A DNA stretch of 64,000 nt from Paenibacillus sp. 481 (lineage in GTDB: Bacteria > Bacillota > Bacilli > Paenibacillales > Paenibacillaceae). A program made the position numbers and the translations under genes. Where the stretch lies: positions 4,791,501 through 4,855,500 of the forward strand of contig NZ_CP075175.1 of the NCBI RefSeq assembly GCF_021223605.1, in the 5' to 3' direction. The notes below the pieces were generated by a model. It had not been told where the DNA came from, did no database searches, and saw only the letters and a list, made by a program, of their open reading frames with translations. Shown piece by piece: positions 33,609 through 42,110 of the stretch; the stretch's first letter is position 1, and every line of letters starts with the position of its first letter.

Positions 33609-34563
33609 ATTAGCTATTTTTTTCGTACTTATTTTGTCGCCTTTTTTTTGGCATAACCGTCTTTATTCGCAAGAACAAATGTTCAATTTACATACGGAGC
33701 AAAAATACAATCAGATGTTAAATACGGCTGTCGATGATGCAGCCTTGATTCTTCAGCAATCAGCAGTTTGGAAAGAGGCAGAAGAGGGGTACGAATCGGA
33801 TAAACGGCTACAATTAAACAAAGAGCTGGCGCTGCAAACTTTTTTTCGTTCATTGCACCTTAATTTGCAAATTGTGACTGATCCTATTAGTCAATTACAA
33901 CTGAAAAATTATATTCCAGTCGTGCTCTTGCTCGGTTACGACGGGTATGAGCTGTATGCTGAGGAACAATTTGTCGATACGAAACAACAAGTACAGTTCA
34001 CACATGTTTGGATGCCTAAACGGCCATACAGTTATGTTGATCCACATGGAAACGTGTTCTCATTTACACTAGATGATTTTGTTACGGTGTACACCACCAC
34101 TGGACAATGGATTAGAGGATACCAACGTGAATTGCAATTGTCGACTCATATTCCGCTTTTGCAAGATGAAAAATCGTTTGATGCTGTGCGCCGTACGATG
34201 ATTGTTAATCGGGTACAAGAAGATGTAGCTTATCGTATTAATTTGCACAATGAGTGGTCAAAACGAAACGGTGTTGCATACACATTTACACTGCCGACCA
34301 TTTCAACAGAGGAGTGGCATAATTCAATAGACGATGTAGGTATTATCGCTTTCGTTCAGGGATTGCCGATGGGTACGGCTCGTTACAACAATTATGCGTT
34401 AGGTGGAGCAAGATTAATAAGGAATGAGTATGTCTATGGTACGACTATTCAGGGGATAAAGGTTGCTTATCCTCAAGCTTGTAAGCCGATAGTGATCGAG
34501 GAAACGTTCACAGGTGCGCGTGAAGCAGCAAAACAAGGGTATTATCCGAAGCGGTGTAAATAG
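33595..34563 (+). CDS. Exported or anchored protein ending the Tad-like operon
   Basis: 322 residues. A short N-terminal hydrophobic segment (~4-19, IKLAIFFVLILSPFFW) acts as signal or anchor, followed by a long helix (residues ~28-60) and a large soluble domain containing YSYVDPHGNVFSFTLDDFVTVY. Size and topology suggest a tip or minor subunit of the surface structure. It has no recognised enzymatic motif. The ATG lies within the end of the preceding gene behind GGGGGAA. No terminator is evident before the riboswitch. Confidence 0.65.
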   Translation: MKTIKLAIFFVLILSPFFWHNRLYSQEQMFNLHTEQKYNQMLNTAVDDAALILQQSAVWKEAEEGYESDKRLQLNKELALQTFFRSLHLNLQIVTDPISQLQLKNYIPVVLLLGYDGYELYAEEQFVDTKQQVQFTHVWMPKRPYSYVDPHGNVFSFTLDDFVTVYTTTGQWIRGYQRELQLSTHIPLLQDEKSFDAVRRTMIVNRVQEDVAYRINLHNEWSKRNGVAYTFTLPTISTEEWHNSIDDVGIIAFVQGLPMGTARYNNYALGGARLIRNEYVYGTTIQGIKVAYPQACKPIVIEETFTGAREAAKQGYYPKRCK

Positions 34564-34660
34564 TGGAAAATATGCAGGGGTAATTTGGTAACAAGTTCTT
34601 TCCAAACGAAAAAAATCGTGATACACTTACGGAGCATTGCACAATAAGAATACATATCTA

Positions 34661-34755
34661 TCACTAGGGGTGCCATCTTGGATGGCTGAGATGAAGCAAA
34701 TGCTTCGGACCCTTAGCACCTGATCTGGATTATGCCAGCGTAGGGAAGTGTGGAT
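34661..34755 (+). ncRNA. TPP riboswitch (THI element)
   Basis: The aptamer is read from its conserved blocks: GGGGTGC near 34667, CTGAGATGA at 34686-34694, ACCCTTAGCACCTGATCTGG near 34709-34728, then GCCAGCGTAGGGAAGT near 34734-34749. It binds thiamine pyrophosphate and should switch off the thiamine operon that follows. About 210 nt separate the aptamer from the terminator. Confidence 0.95.
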
Positions 34756-34946
34756 TGATTGGTGAGAACGACAACCATTAAATGATGTGTCTAACGAATT
34801 GGCAAGCTCAATCATGCTGGGCAGACGAATACATTGTCTGTATGATACTGCGAATATCAACTGTGCACGTGGTTCCGTCCGCTAGGGACGTATCATTGTG
34901 CCACGACAAGTTGACTAGCTGAGCTGCTTCCAAGTTTTTGACACTC

Positions 34947-34998
34947 GTTATGGTCAACCAACGATCATAACCACTCTCTACGTGAGAGTGGTTTTTTT
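34947..34998 (+). terminator. Riboswitch expression platform: antiterminator and terminator
   Basis: The terminator is AACCACTCTC (34969-34978) with GAGAGTGGTT and eight T residues to 34998. A competing helix pairs GTTATGGTC (34947-34955) with GATCATAAC (34963-34971), overlapping the terminator's 5' arm. The two structures exclude each other, as expected for TPP-controlled termination. Confidence 0.78.
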
Positions 34999-35042
34999 GT
35001 GTGGAAATATTGAGAAATATCGAGAATTAGCGAGCTTAAATA

Positions 35043-35699
35043 ATGAAGGAAGTGAACGGATTGATCGAGCCGTGGCTGCATGTTGTTACACCTGATGCCG
35101 TTCTCCCAGATGAGATCGTACATATTGCATGTGAAATTCATGACAAGGTCGATGTATTGCACATTAGGCAAAAGCAGTGGTCGGCTCGGCAAATTTGGGA
35201 CGTTGTTGAACGTTGTAGGCATGCGGGCGTGTCGATGCACAAAATTATCGTTAATGATCGCGTAGACGTTGCAGCCGCATTGCATGTACGAGGCGTACAG
35301 CTTGCTTATCATAGCTTGCCTGCTCATGTCATACGAACTTCATTTCCACAGTTAGCTATAGGTGTATCGGTGCATAATCCTGAAGAAGCTCGAAGCGCCG
35401 CTGCTGCGGGAGCAGATTATATGTTGTTTGGTCACATTTATCCGACTGCATCCAAAGAAGGCTTAGCACCGCGCGGGATCACAGCTCTGCGTGCATGTCG
35501 TGATGCTGTGCCATATATTCCTACTATTGCAATAGGCGGCATTAAAGAAGAGCTCGTAATAGAAGTAATTGCAGCTGGCGCTTCAGGAGTAGCTGTTATG
35601 TCGGCCATCTGGGGGGCAGACAATCCTGCCAGCTCCGTGCAACGGTTTCGTGATGCGCTGCATGCTGCGGTATGCGCTAGAGGTAAATTGTCCGACTGA
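35043..35699 (+). CDS. tenI: TenI, thiazole tautomerase
   Basis: 218 residues, thiamine-phosphate-synthase-like TIM barrel. Motifs include HIRQKQW, IIVNDRVDVAAAL, VSVHNPEEARSAAAAGADYMLFG and the phosphate-binding IAIGGI. TenI aromatises the ThiG product rather than joining the two thiamine halves, and the Bacillus order tenI-thiO-thiS-thiG is kept here, so TenI is preferred over ThiE. The catalytic ThiE is the separate gene at 39124. It is the first gene after the riboswitch. Confidence 0.85.
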   Translation: MKEVNGLIEPWLHVVTPDAVLPDEIVHIACEIHDKVDVLHIRQKQWSARQIWDVVERCRHAGVSMHKIIVNDRVDVAAALHVRGVQLAYHSLPAHVIRTSFPQLAIGVSVHNPEEARSAAAAGADYMLFGHIYPTASKEGLAPRGITALRACRDAVPYIPTIAIGGIKEELVIEVIAAGASGVAVMSAIWGADNPASSVQRFRDALHAAVCARGKLSD

Positions 35700-35724
35700 G
35701 CCAACGGAAACGAGGAGGGGTTGT

Positions 35725-36945
35725 ATGGGGAGCGGGTTAACTTACAACGGGAAAAAGGTTAACAGTTCGGATGTGGTCGTTGTTGGGGGTGGAGTAATTG
35801 GTTGTAGTGTTGCTTATGAATTAAGTAAGCGTGGCGTGCGTGTAACGCTGCTGGAAAAAGGAACGATCGGTTCTGGATCGAGTTGCGCGGCCGCTGGAAT
35901 GTTGGCACCTGTTGCGGAGCGTATTGCTCAGCCGGAGCTTGCTCAGTTTGCATGCTTGAGCAAATCGCTGTTTCCTAGCTGGACAGAAGAGCTATGGGAG
36001 TGTGCCCATGTGGATGTAGAGCTACGACTGCGTGGCTTGTTAATACCTGTAGCGACGAATGAAAATGTGCAGCAAATCGAAGCGCAACTGCATGCTGCCG
36101 CAGCATTTGCTGATAATACAGCTGCTGCTAGCAGCCATTGGCTTGCAAGCGATCTACTAGCACGGCTGTATCCGGCGCTTCATGATTCGCTTGCTGGAGC
36201 CTTCTATGTGGAGGAAGGCCACGTTATGCCGACGCTGCTGATGCAAGCATTAGCAACAAGCGCACGTCTTCATGGTGCGCAATTGCTAGAGCATCGTGCC
36301 GTAGTGAGACTGTTGCACGAGCAAGGCCGCGTTGTTGGTGTGGAGACGATGGACGGGGTGTGGCATGCTGACCACGTTGTTATCTGTTCTGGATTGGAAA
36401 GCGCTATGTTTACCCAATCGTTCGGACTAGACCTTCCATTACATGCTGTGCAAGGCGAACTCGTCGTTGTTCAATCCCATAACATTCATTTGGAGCAAGT
36501 TGTTTATGGAGCGGGAACGTATATCGTTCCGAAAGGAAACGGGTATTTTTATATCGGTGCCACGTCTAACGCGCATTGTTATGACCACCATGTTCGTGCG
36601 CTAGCTGTGCAGCGATTGATCGAGCAGGCAACTGCATATGTGCCGTCTATTGCAGATGCCCGTTTCGTGGAAGCTTGGGCAGGTTTACGCCCGTGCACGC
36701 CAGATGAATTGCCATACATAGGGCCGGTGGAGGACATTGAAGGGTTGTGGATGGCGTCCGGGCATTACCGCAATGGGATTTTGCTCAGTGCCGCAACGGC
36801 ACAAGGGGTTGCGCAATGGTTATTAGCGGGAGCGGCGAAGGAACATATGCCGTGGGAGATGTTGGCGGCATTCAGTCCGGATAGACAACATTCCAAGTCA
36901 ATACATCCTGCTGCACAAATGAATGCCGAGATTCGTATGACTTAA
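35725..36945 (+). CDS. thiO: Glycine oxidase ThiO
   Basis: 406 residues, FAD-dependent amine oxidase of the DAO fold that produces iminoglycine (dehydroglycine) for thiazole formation. The FAD motif VVVVGGGVIGCSVAYELSKR starts near residue 17. The C-terminal RPCTPDELPYIGP and GHYRNGILLS are typical of ThiO. ATG 35725 is set by AGGAGGGG; the in-frame ATG upstream would reach into tenI. Confidence 0.92.
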   Translation: MGSGLTYNGKKVNSSDVVVVGGGVIGCSVAYELSKRGVRVTLLEKGTIGSGSSCAAAGMLAPVAERIAQPELAQFACLSKSLFPSWTEELWECAHVDVELRLRGLLIPVATNENVQQIEAQLHAAAAFADNTAAASSHWLASDLLARLYPALHDSLAGAFYVEEGHVMPTLLMQALATSARLHGAQLLEHRAVVRLLHEQGRVVGVETMDGVWHADHVVICSGLESAMFTQSFGLDLPLHAVQGELVVVQSHNIHLEQVVYGAGTYIVPKGNGYFYIGATSNAHCYDHHVRALAVQRLIEQATAYVPSIADARFVEAWAGLRPCTPDELPYIGPVEDIEGLWMASGHYRNGILLSAATAQGVAQWLLAGAAKEHMPWEMLAAFSPDRQHSKSIHPAAQMNAEIRMT

Positions 36946-37055
36946 ATTGACCATTGGATGAAGTCACTCACAAATTATGTCGCTAATGCCGTTACTAATG
37001 CCTTTAAGGGTGCCTTCATTTATGCCGCTTCATCTCAAAGAACAGGAGGATTCGT

Positions 37056-37262
37056 ATGCAGCAACTAACTATTAATGGAAAATTCATGGACATACCAGAA
37101 GAAGTTCATACCGTGCAGCACTTGTTGGAGTGGCTGCAGATGAGCAATCGTATCGTTATTGTCGAACATAACGAACAGATCGTGATGAAAACCGAGCATG
37201 TCGATAAACGAATTCAACATGGTGACAAAATCGAAATCGTACATTTTGTCGGAGGGGGTTAA
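37056..37262 (+). CDS. thiS: ThiS sulfur carrier protein
   Basis: 68-residue ubiquitin-like protein beginning MQQLTINGK and ending VHFVGGG, with the C-terminal Gly-Gly that is adenylated and thiocarboxylated to deliver sulfur to ThiG. ACAGGAGG is upstream. ThiF, the enzyme that adenylates ThiS, is not in this operon. Confidence 0.92.
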   Translation: MQQLTINGKFMDIPEEVHTVQHLLEWLQMSNRIVIVEHNEQIVMKTEHVDKRIQHGDKIEIVHFVGGG

Positions 37263-37263
37263 T

Positions 37264-38094
37264 TTGAATATGGACCAATTGGAGTTGAATGGGCAGTTGG
37301 CAGAGCAGTTGAAAGAGCAAATGAAAGAACAGTTGCAAATAGGGCCGTACTCTTTTAAGTCGAGGTTGCTTCTCGGAACCGGAAAGTTTCCCGACTTTAC
37401 TATGCAACAGCAAGCCATAGACGCTTCTGCATCAGAAATTTTGACGTTCGCTGTAAGACGTATGAACATTTACGATCCGCAGCAGCCGAACTTTTTGGAA
37501 CAGCTCGATTTAAATAAGTATACCTTACTGCCCAACACAGCAGGAGCATCGACAGCTGAAGAGGCGGTTCGCATCGCTCGCCTTGCTAAAGCCTCTGGAC
37601 TTTGTGACATGATTAAAGTAGAAGTGATCGGCGATATGAAAACACTGCTGCCAGATCCGATTGAAACGTATCGCGCCTGTGAAATGCTGCTAGATGAAGA
37701 CTTTATCGTGTTACCATACATCTCAGATGATGTCATACTGGCAAAGCGTTTAGAGCAGCTAGGGGTTCACGCAGTTATGCCTGGAGCATCTCCAATTGGT
37801 ACTGGACTAGGATTGCTCAACCCATTGCACTTATCTTTTATTATTGAACAGGCTAATGTTCCTGTTATCATAGACGCAGGAATCGGGTCACCTGGTGATG
37901 CTGCGAAGGCGATGGAATTAGGCGCAGACGGAGTTCTACTAAATACTGCCGTGGCTGGTGCCCAAGATCCCGTTCGCATGGCTGAAGCAATGAAATGGGC
38001 TGTACATGCGGGCAGACTCGGTTATGAAGCAGGTCGTGTTCCAATGAAGCGCTATGCATCGGCCAGCAGTCCAATGGAAGGTTTAGTTAAATAA
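37264..38094 (+). CDS. thiG: Thiazole synthase ThiG
   Basis: Forms the thiazole ring from deoxyxylulose phosphate, dehydroglycine and ThiS-thiocarboxylate. From TTG 37264 (after GGAGGGGG) it has 276 residues. [29 protein letters not shown] and [31 protein letters not shown] are canonical. The first ~20 residues are a Gln/Glu/Leu repeat ([19 protein letters not shown]) not normal for ThiG. ATG 37270 is a possible alternative start. TTG overlaps the thiS stop region. Confidence 0.93.
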   Translation: MNMDQLELNGQLAEQLKEQMKEQLQIGPYSFKSRLLLGTGKFPDFTMQQQAIDASASEILTFAVRRMNIYDPQQPNFLEQLDLNKYTLLPNTAGASTAEEAVRIARLAKASGLCDMIKVEVIGDMKTLLPDPIETYRACEMLLDEDFIVLPYISDDVILAKRLEQLGVHAVMPGASPIGTGLGLLNPLHLSFIIEQANVPVIIDAGIGSPGDAAKAMELGADGVLLNTAVAGAQDPVRMAEAMKWAVHAGRLGYEAGRVPMKRYASASSPMEGLVK

Positions 38095-38240
38095 CAGTAA
38101 GCGTAACAATAACCGTAACCGTAGCAACAATGGACAACAGTAATGGTAACCCTAATCATATCCAAGTCCATACCTATTTCCATACCACAAACATTGCAAG
38201 CAGGAGCAGGAAAAACACCACACAGAAAGGAGGGGAGCGA

Positions 38241-39134
38241 ATGCATATCAAGACAGCGCTGACGATTGCCGGTTCCGATTCCGGCGGTGGCGCAGGTATT
38301 CAAGCAGACATAAAAACGTTTCAGGAGTGTGCTGTATATGGCATGAGCGCGATAACAGCCGTTACAGCTCAGAACACGCTGGGTGTACACTCCGTCTTTC
38401 CATTACCACTGGTAGAAGTAGCTGCTCAACTTGATGCTATTGCAGACGACATCCGACCAGACGGCGTAAAGACAGGGATGCTCTACGATAAGGATACGAT
38501 TTGCCTCGTTGCCGACCGCATTCAACGTTATCATTGGCGCAATATTGTCGTCGATCCGGTGATGATTGCGAAAGGTGGGGCTAGTTTGCTGCGATCAGAT
38601 GCTGCAGAGGCCCTGATCGAGCAACTTCTTCCGCTAACGACGGTTGTAACGCCGAATCTCCTCGAAGCAGAAGTACTGGCCAAGATGACGATTCAAAGTC
38701 GGGAGGATCGTCTAGAGGCCGCCCGTCGTATTCATGCATATGGGGCAAAATGGGTGTACATCAAAGGCGGCCATGACGATAATGAAGAACATGCGACTGA
38801 TCTCGCATTTAATGGAGAAGAAGCACGCTGGTACAGCAGTGAACGAATTGCAACAGTTCATACGCATGGCACAGGCTGTACGCTCTCAGCTGCCATAACA
38901 GCCTCGTTAGCGTCAGGTGCAGAACCGACAACCGCATTTGAACGTGCCAAAGCGTATATCCAGCTTGCGATTGCACATCCGCTTGGCATTGGAAATGGAC
39001 ACGGCCCAGTAAACCATTGGGCGCAGCGTGGTCTGTACATGCAGCTAAAGCCAGAACAATGGAATGCAGCTCGATTGGAGCCGACTCCACTTGATAAGAC
39101 CGTTCAACTGGAGGGACAGCAATATGCAAAGTGA
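38241..39134 (+). CDS. thiD: HMP/HMP-P kinase ThiD
   Basis: 297-residue ribokinase-fold enzyme phosphorylating hydroxymethylpyrimidine twice. ALTIAGSDSGGGAGIQADIKTF at the N-terminus, VVDPVMIAKGG, and THGTGCTLSAAI (anion hole and catalytic Asp region; here G-T-G-C) are diagnostic. Strong AAAGGAGGGG. Between thiG and thiD is a 146-bp gap with a short GTAAC-rich 6-bp repeat near 38097-38127. It overlaps thiE by 11 bp. Confidence 0.93.
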   Translation: MHIKTALTIAGSDSGGGAGIQADIKTFQECAVYGMSAITAVTAQNTLGVHSVFPLPLVEVAAQLDAIADDIRPDGVKTGMLYDKDTICLVADRIQRYHWRNIVVDPVMIAKGGASLLRSDAAEALIEQLLPLTTVVTPNLLEAEVLAKMTIQSREDRLEAARRIHAYGAKWVYIKGGHDDNEEHATDLAFNGEEARWYSSERIATVHTHGTGCTLSAAITASLASGAEPTTAFERAKAYIQLAIAHPLGIGNGHGPVNHWAQRGLYMQLKPEQWNAARLEPTPLDKTVQLEGQQYAK

Positions 39135-39882
39135 ACAGTTAGGAAGTAGGACTGATGAGAAGGGTAATGAAAATGAAGCTAAGGGTGAGTGTGAGCAGCG
39201 GCAAAACCGTATTTCCTCGACAAACAAAGCTCTAGCAGACATGTGCCAGGTTATGTTTGTGGCGGGAACTGCCAATGTTCCTGCAAGTAGCACGCTTGTT
39301 GACGTGTTGGTTACCGCATTGAGGGGAGGCATAACATCTTTTCAATATCGCGAAAAGCCCAGTGAATCAAAGCTAACGCCTACAGAACGATTCGAATTGG
39401 CACTACAACTTCGACAACTGTGCCGTACTTATGCCGTTCCTTTTTTTGTGAATGATGATGTACATTTAGCTACTGTGGTAGATGCCGACGGGATTCATCT
39501 GGGTCAAGAGGATATGCCCCTTGCGGAAGCGCGGCGAAAAATGCCGCACGCGATGATCGGGTTGTCCGCTCACAACGTGGAGGAAGCGCGGTCTGCGGTC
39601 GCTTTAGGCGCCGATTATATTGGTGTAGGTCCGATGTTTATGACAAATACGAAGCTTCATGTTCGTCCCGTCCAAGGACCACAAGTTATTGCTGCCATAC
39701 GCGCAGCGGAACTGACCATTCCTATGGTTGGGATCGGAGGGATTACGGTTGAACGTATCCAGCAGGTTATGAACGCAGGGGCTGACGGAGTTGCCGTTGT
39801 AAGTCATATTGCAAGTGCAAGCGATGTATTTTCAACTGTTAAGGCTTTAAAAAAAGAAGTGGTTCTTCATAAGCAACGGTAA
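39124..39882 (+). CDS. thiE: Thiamine-phosphate synthase ThiE
   Basis: 252 residues joining HMP-PP and thiazole phosphate. Conserved: TSFQYREKP, FFVNDDVHLATVVDADGIHLGQEDMP, IGLSAHNVEEARSAVALGADYIGVGPMF and MVGIGGI. About 40 N-terminal residues, polar and charged, precede the barrel and exceed the usual ~215-residue size. The start at 39124 follows GGAGGG inside the thiD end; no nearer start has a comparable site. Confidence 0.92.
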   Translation: MQSEQLGSRTDEKGNENEAKGECEQRQNRISSTNKALADMCQVMFVAGTANVPASSTLVDVLVTALRGGITSFQYREKPSESKLTPTERFELALQLRQLCRTYAVPFFVNDDVHLATVVDADGIHLGQEDMPLAEARRKMPHAMIGLSAHNVEEARSAVALGADYIGVGPMFMTNTKLHVRPVQGPQVIAAIRAAELTIPMVGIGGITVERIQQVMNAGADGVAVVSHIASASDVFSTVKALKKEVVLHKQR

Positions 39883-39948
39883 TGCGTGGTTAAGCAAAAA
39901 ATTGCAGAAGGTATGGAAAGTTGCAGAGATGATGCGAAATGGTGCAGA

Positions 39949-40002
39949 GGAGAGCGGCACAAAAGCTTACGATTCATTCGATTTGCGATGTGCCCTGCTC
40001 TT
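39949..40002. terminator. Possible terminator between convergent thiE and thiN
   Basis: GAGC-GGCACA near 39952-39961 pairs with TGTGCC-GCTC near 39989-40000 with a two-base bulge and a loop of ~27 nt, followed by TTTCT. It lies between convergent genes and is only moderately convincing. Confidence 0.4.
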
Positions 40003-40017
40003 TCTACCATATAGTTG

Positions 40018-40698
40018 CTAGTCGCGACTGCAAATAACGAGTAAATAACCTGAAACAATGCGAATGCTCCCTGTCGCAGCAACAAGTTCATTACTAATGC
40101 CTACGGACTGGCCAATTTGCAAAGTCGCATCCTGCAAAGGATAAGCAAATCCGCTTAGTGTAATGCCTCGCACTTCCATACTTAGCGGGAGTAACGAGAC
40201 GTACTTGAAATGCTGCAAATGCTGGGCTGAAACGACGATCTCCTTTTTAGTTAACATGATTAAATTGTTGTTATCCGCAATTCGACACATGATATTAGCC
40301 TCAACAGCTTGACGCAGCAGATGAATATTCGCTAATGTGTGGTCAAGCCGCGTGCCAGTCGCTCCGCAAATCGTGATGAGGTCAGGCTTATAGCTCAAAG
40401 CGGTTTGGAAGGCCAGCTCCGTATCCGTGTAATTTTTATCAACCGCATCACAACCGACGTACCGCTTGCTTGTCGATTCAACCAGAGCTCGTTCTTCGTC
40501 TGTAACCGAATCAAAATCCCCAATTGCAAGATCGGGTATAATACCGTGTGATATTAAAAATAACGCTCCTCGATCCGCACCAATAATGAAATCCGCTGAA
40601 TCGGTATAAAGAATAAGTTCTGTATGCAACTGCCCGCCGGCAAAAATAACGATATGATTATAGTTGTCTTGTTTCTGTGACTTGGATGACTCCAGCAT
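40018..40698 (-). CDS. thiN: Thiamine pyrophosphokinase
   Basis: 226 residues converting thiamine to TPP. Motifs FIIGADRGALFL, LAIGDFDSVT, DKNYTDTELAF and GATGTRLDHTLANIHLL mark the catalytic domain (~15-135); the C-terminal domain contains the GSIRIVSGYLLV strand. In Bacillus thiN is usually near rpe/rsgA; here it sits beside the biosynthesis operon, convergent to it, completing the route to the riboswitch ligand. AAGGAAGG precedes the ATG. Confidence 0.93.
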   Translation of the reverse strand: MLESSKSQKQDNYNHIVIFAGGQLHTELILYTDSADFIIGADRGALFLISHGIIPDLAIGDFDSVTDEERALVESTSKRYVGCDAVDKNYTDTELAFQTALSYKPDLITICGATGTRLDHTLANIHLLRQAVEANIMCRIADNNNLIMLTKKEIVVSAQHLQHFKYVSLLPLSMEVRGITLSGFAYPLQDATLQIGQSVGISNELVAATGSIRIVSGYLLVICSRD

Positions 40699-40887
40699 GA
40701 CAAACCTTCCTTTACGTTAAACTACAGTATGTACAACCTTTCACTAGCCGCACTTCATCATACAAGTATAGCTTATTTTTGAACTGAAATTCTAGCTTGA
40801 ACGAATTTCGCACAGCAGATACAATAATGAAAGTTTGCTTTGTCAAAAAAATATGTAGACCAGCGGCGAAGAGGAGTCACAGCACAG

Positions 40888-41493
40888 ATGGACGTTGACA
40901 TTTTTACAGTGTTCAGTTTTATTGGTACGATTGCCTTCGCACTCTCAGGTGCGGTTGTCGCGATGGAAGAGAAATATGACGCGCTCGGCATTTTTGTACT
41001 CGGGATGGTTACTGCTTTCGGTGGCGGGGTTGTGCGAAACGTATTGATTGGCGTTCCTGTTACTACACTTTGGTCGCAAAATACGTTGTTGACCGTAGCG
41101 ATGATTTCAATTGCAATATTGTTTGTTGTCCCTCTTCGCTGGATCGAAACGTGGCGCAAAACGGAAGTGTACTTTGATGCAATCGGACTGTCAGCTTTCG
41201 CCATTCAAGGAGCGATGTATGCTGTCGAGATGAATCACCCCGTAAGTGCAGTCGTGGTTGCAGCGATGCTGACTGGAATAGGCGGAGGAATTATACGAGA
41301 TATATTGGCAGGGCGGAAACCGATTGTGCTCCAGCATGAAGTTTATGCGTTGTGGGCGATTTTAGCAGGTTTATTTATCGCACTAGGGTGGGCGAATACG
41401 ACAATTGAACTGCTTATTTTGTTTACTTCCGTCGTCATGTTTCGTATGTTGTCCGTTTATTATAATTGGTCGGCTCCAAAACGTTCGCTTTAA
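40888..41493 (+). CDS. UPF0126 (TRIC-like) membrane channel protein
   Basis: 201 residues with about seven membrane helices in two repeats. Each repeat has a glycine-rich turn: VTAFGGGVVRNVLIG and LTGIGGGIIRDILAG, the hallmark of UPF0126/prokaryotic TRIC channels, which conduct small cations as trimers. ATG 40888 follows GAGGAG by 11 nt; TTG 40840 would add 16 charged residues. Confidence 0.88.
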   Translation: MDVDIFTVFSFIGTIAFALSGAVVAMEEKYDALGIFVLGMVTAFGGGVVRNVLIGVPVTTLWSQNTLLTVAMISIAILFVVPLRWIETWRKTEVYFDAIGLSAFAIQGAMYAVEMNHPVSAVVVAAMLTGIGGGIIRDILAGRKPIVLQHEVYALWAILAGLFIALGWANTTIELLILFTSVVMFRMLSVYYNWSAPKRSL

Positions 41494-41518
41494 AAAATGA
41501 AACAAGTAAGGAGAGGGT

Positions 41519-42004
41519 ATGATGATACAAGTTCTATTCGTATGTCTAGGTAATATTTGTCGTTCACCGATGGCAGAAGCTGTGTTTCGTGAACATGTTC
41601 GCCAGGCTGGTTTAGCGAGACAGATTCAGATTGACTCTGCGGGTACAGGGGATTGGCATATCGGGCATCCACCGCATAAAGGAACGCGTGCCATTTTGGA
41701 TAAACTGGGAATTACGTATGAAGGGATGAAGGCACGACAAGTTGTGCCGAAAGATTTCGTTCAGTTTACGTATATCATATGTATGGATAGTAGTAACGAA
41801 AGAAATGTGCGGGCATGGAAAGGAGCGAACAAAGCAACGGGCTCTATTATCCGCTTTATGTCGCTGTTGCCAGAAGAACCTATTACTGAGGTGCCTGATC
41901 CGTACCATACAGGAAATTTCGATGAGGTGTACAAGCTCATAAACGACGGCAGCGCTCGTTTGTTAGCGCAAATTGTGACGGATCATCAGCTTCAGATCAA
42001 ATAA
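41519..42004 (+). CDS. Low-molecular-weight protein tyrosine phosphatase
   Basis: 161 residues. The P-loop VCLGNICRSPMAEAVF (CX5R, residues ~8-16) and the acid loop EVPDPYHTG (general acid Asp) are intact, as are the W and Y region residues of the LMW-PTP fold. A strong AAGGAGAGGG precedes two consecutive ATGs; I use the first. It is followed by a terminator. Confidence 0.93.
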   Translation: MMIQVLFVCLGNICRSPMAEAVFREHVRQAGLARQIQIDSAGTGDWHIGHPPHKGTRAILDKLGITYEGMKARQVVPKDFVQFTYIICMDSSNERNVRAWKGANKATGSIIRFMSLLPEEPITEVPDPYHTGNFDEVYKLINDGSARLLAQIVTDHQLQIK

Positions 42005-42019
42005 AAAGTGAATTCCATG

Positions 42020-42066
42020 TAAAAAAGAAGTGCCGTCTCGATTATGCAGACGAGTCACTTCTTTTG
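42020..42066 (+). terminator. Terminator after the phosphatase gene
   Basis: AAAAAAGAAGTG-CGTCT pairs with AGACG-CACTTCTTTT around a 9-nt loop. It lies between convergent genes and can work in both directions. Confidence 0.85.
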
Positions 42067-42110
42067 TGCTTCATGTGGAAAATGAAATATTTAATATCAT
42101 TAATCATTTT

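Noticed and set aside
38097-38130. GTAAC-rich 6-bp repeat between thiG and thiD as a CRISPR-like or regulatory array
   Set aside because: It has only four or five degenerate units, with no spacers and no palindromy; simple-sequence slippage is sufficient.
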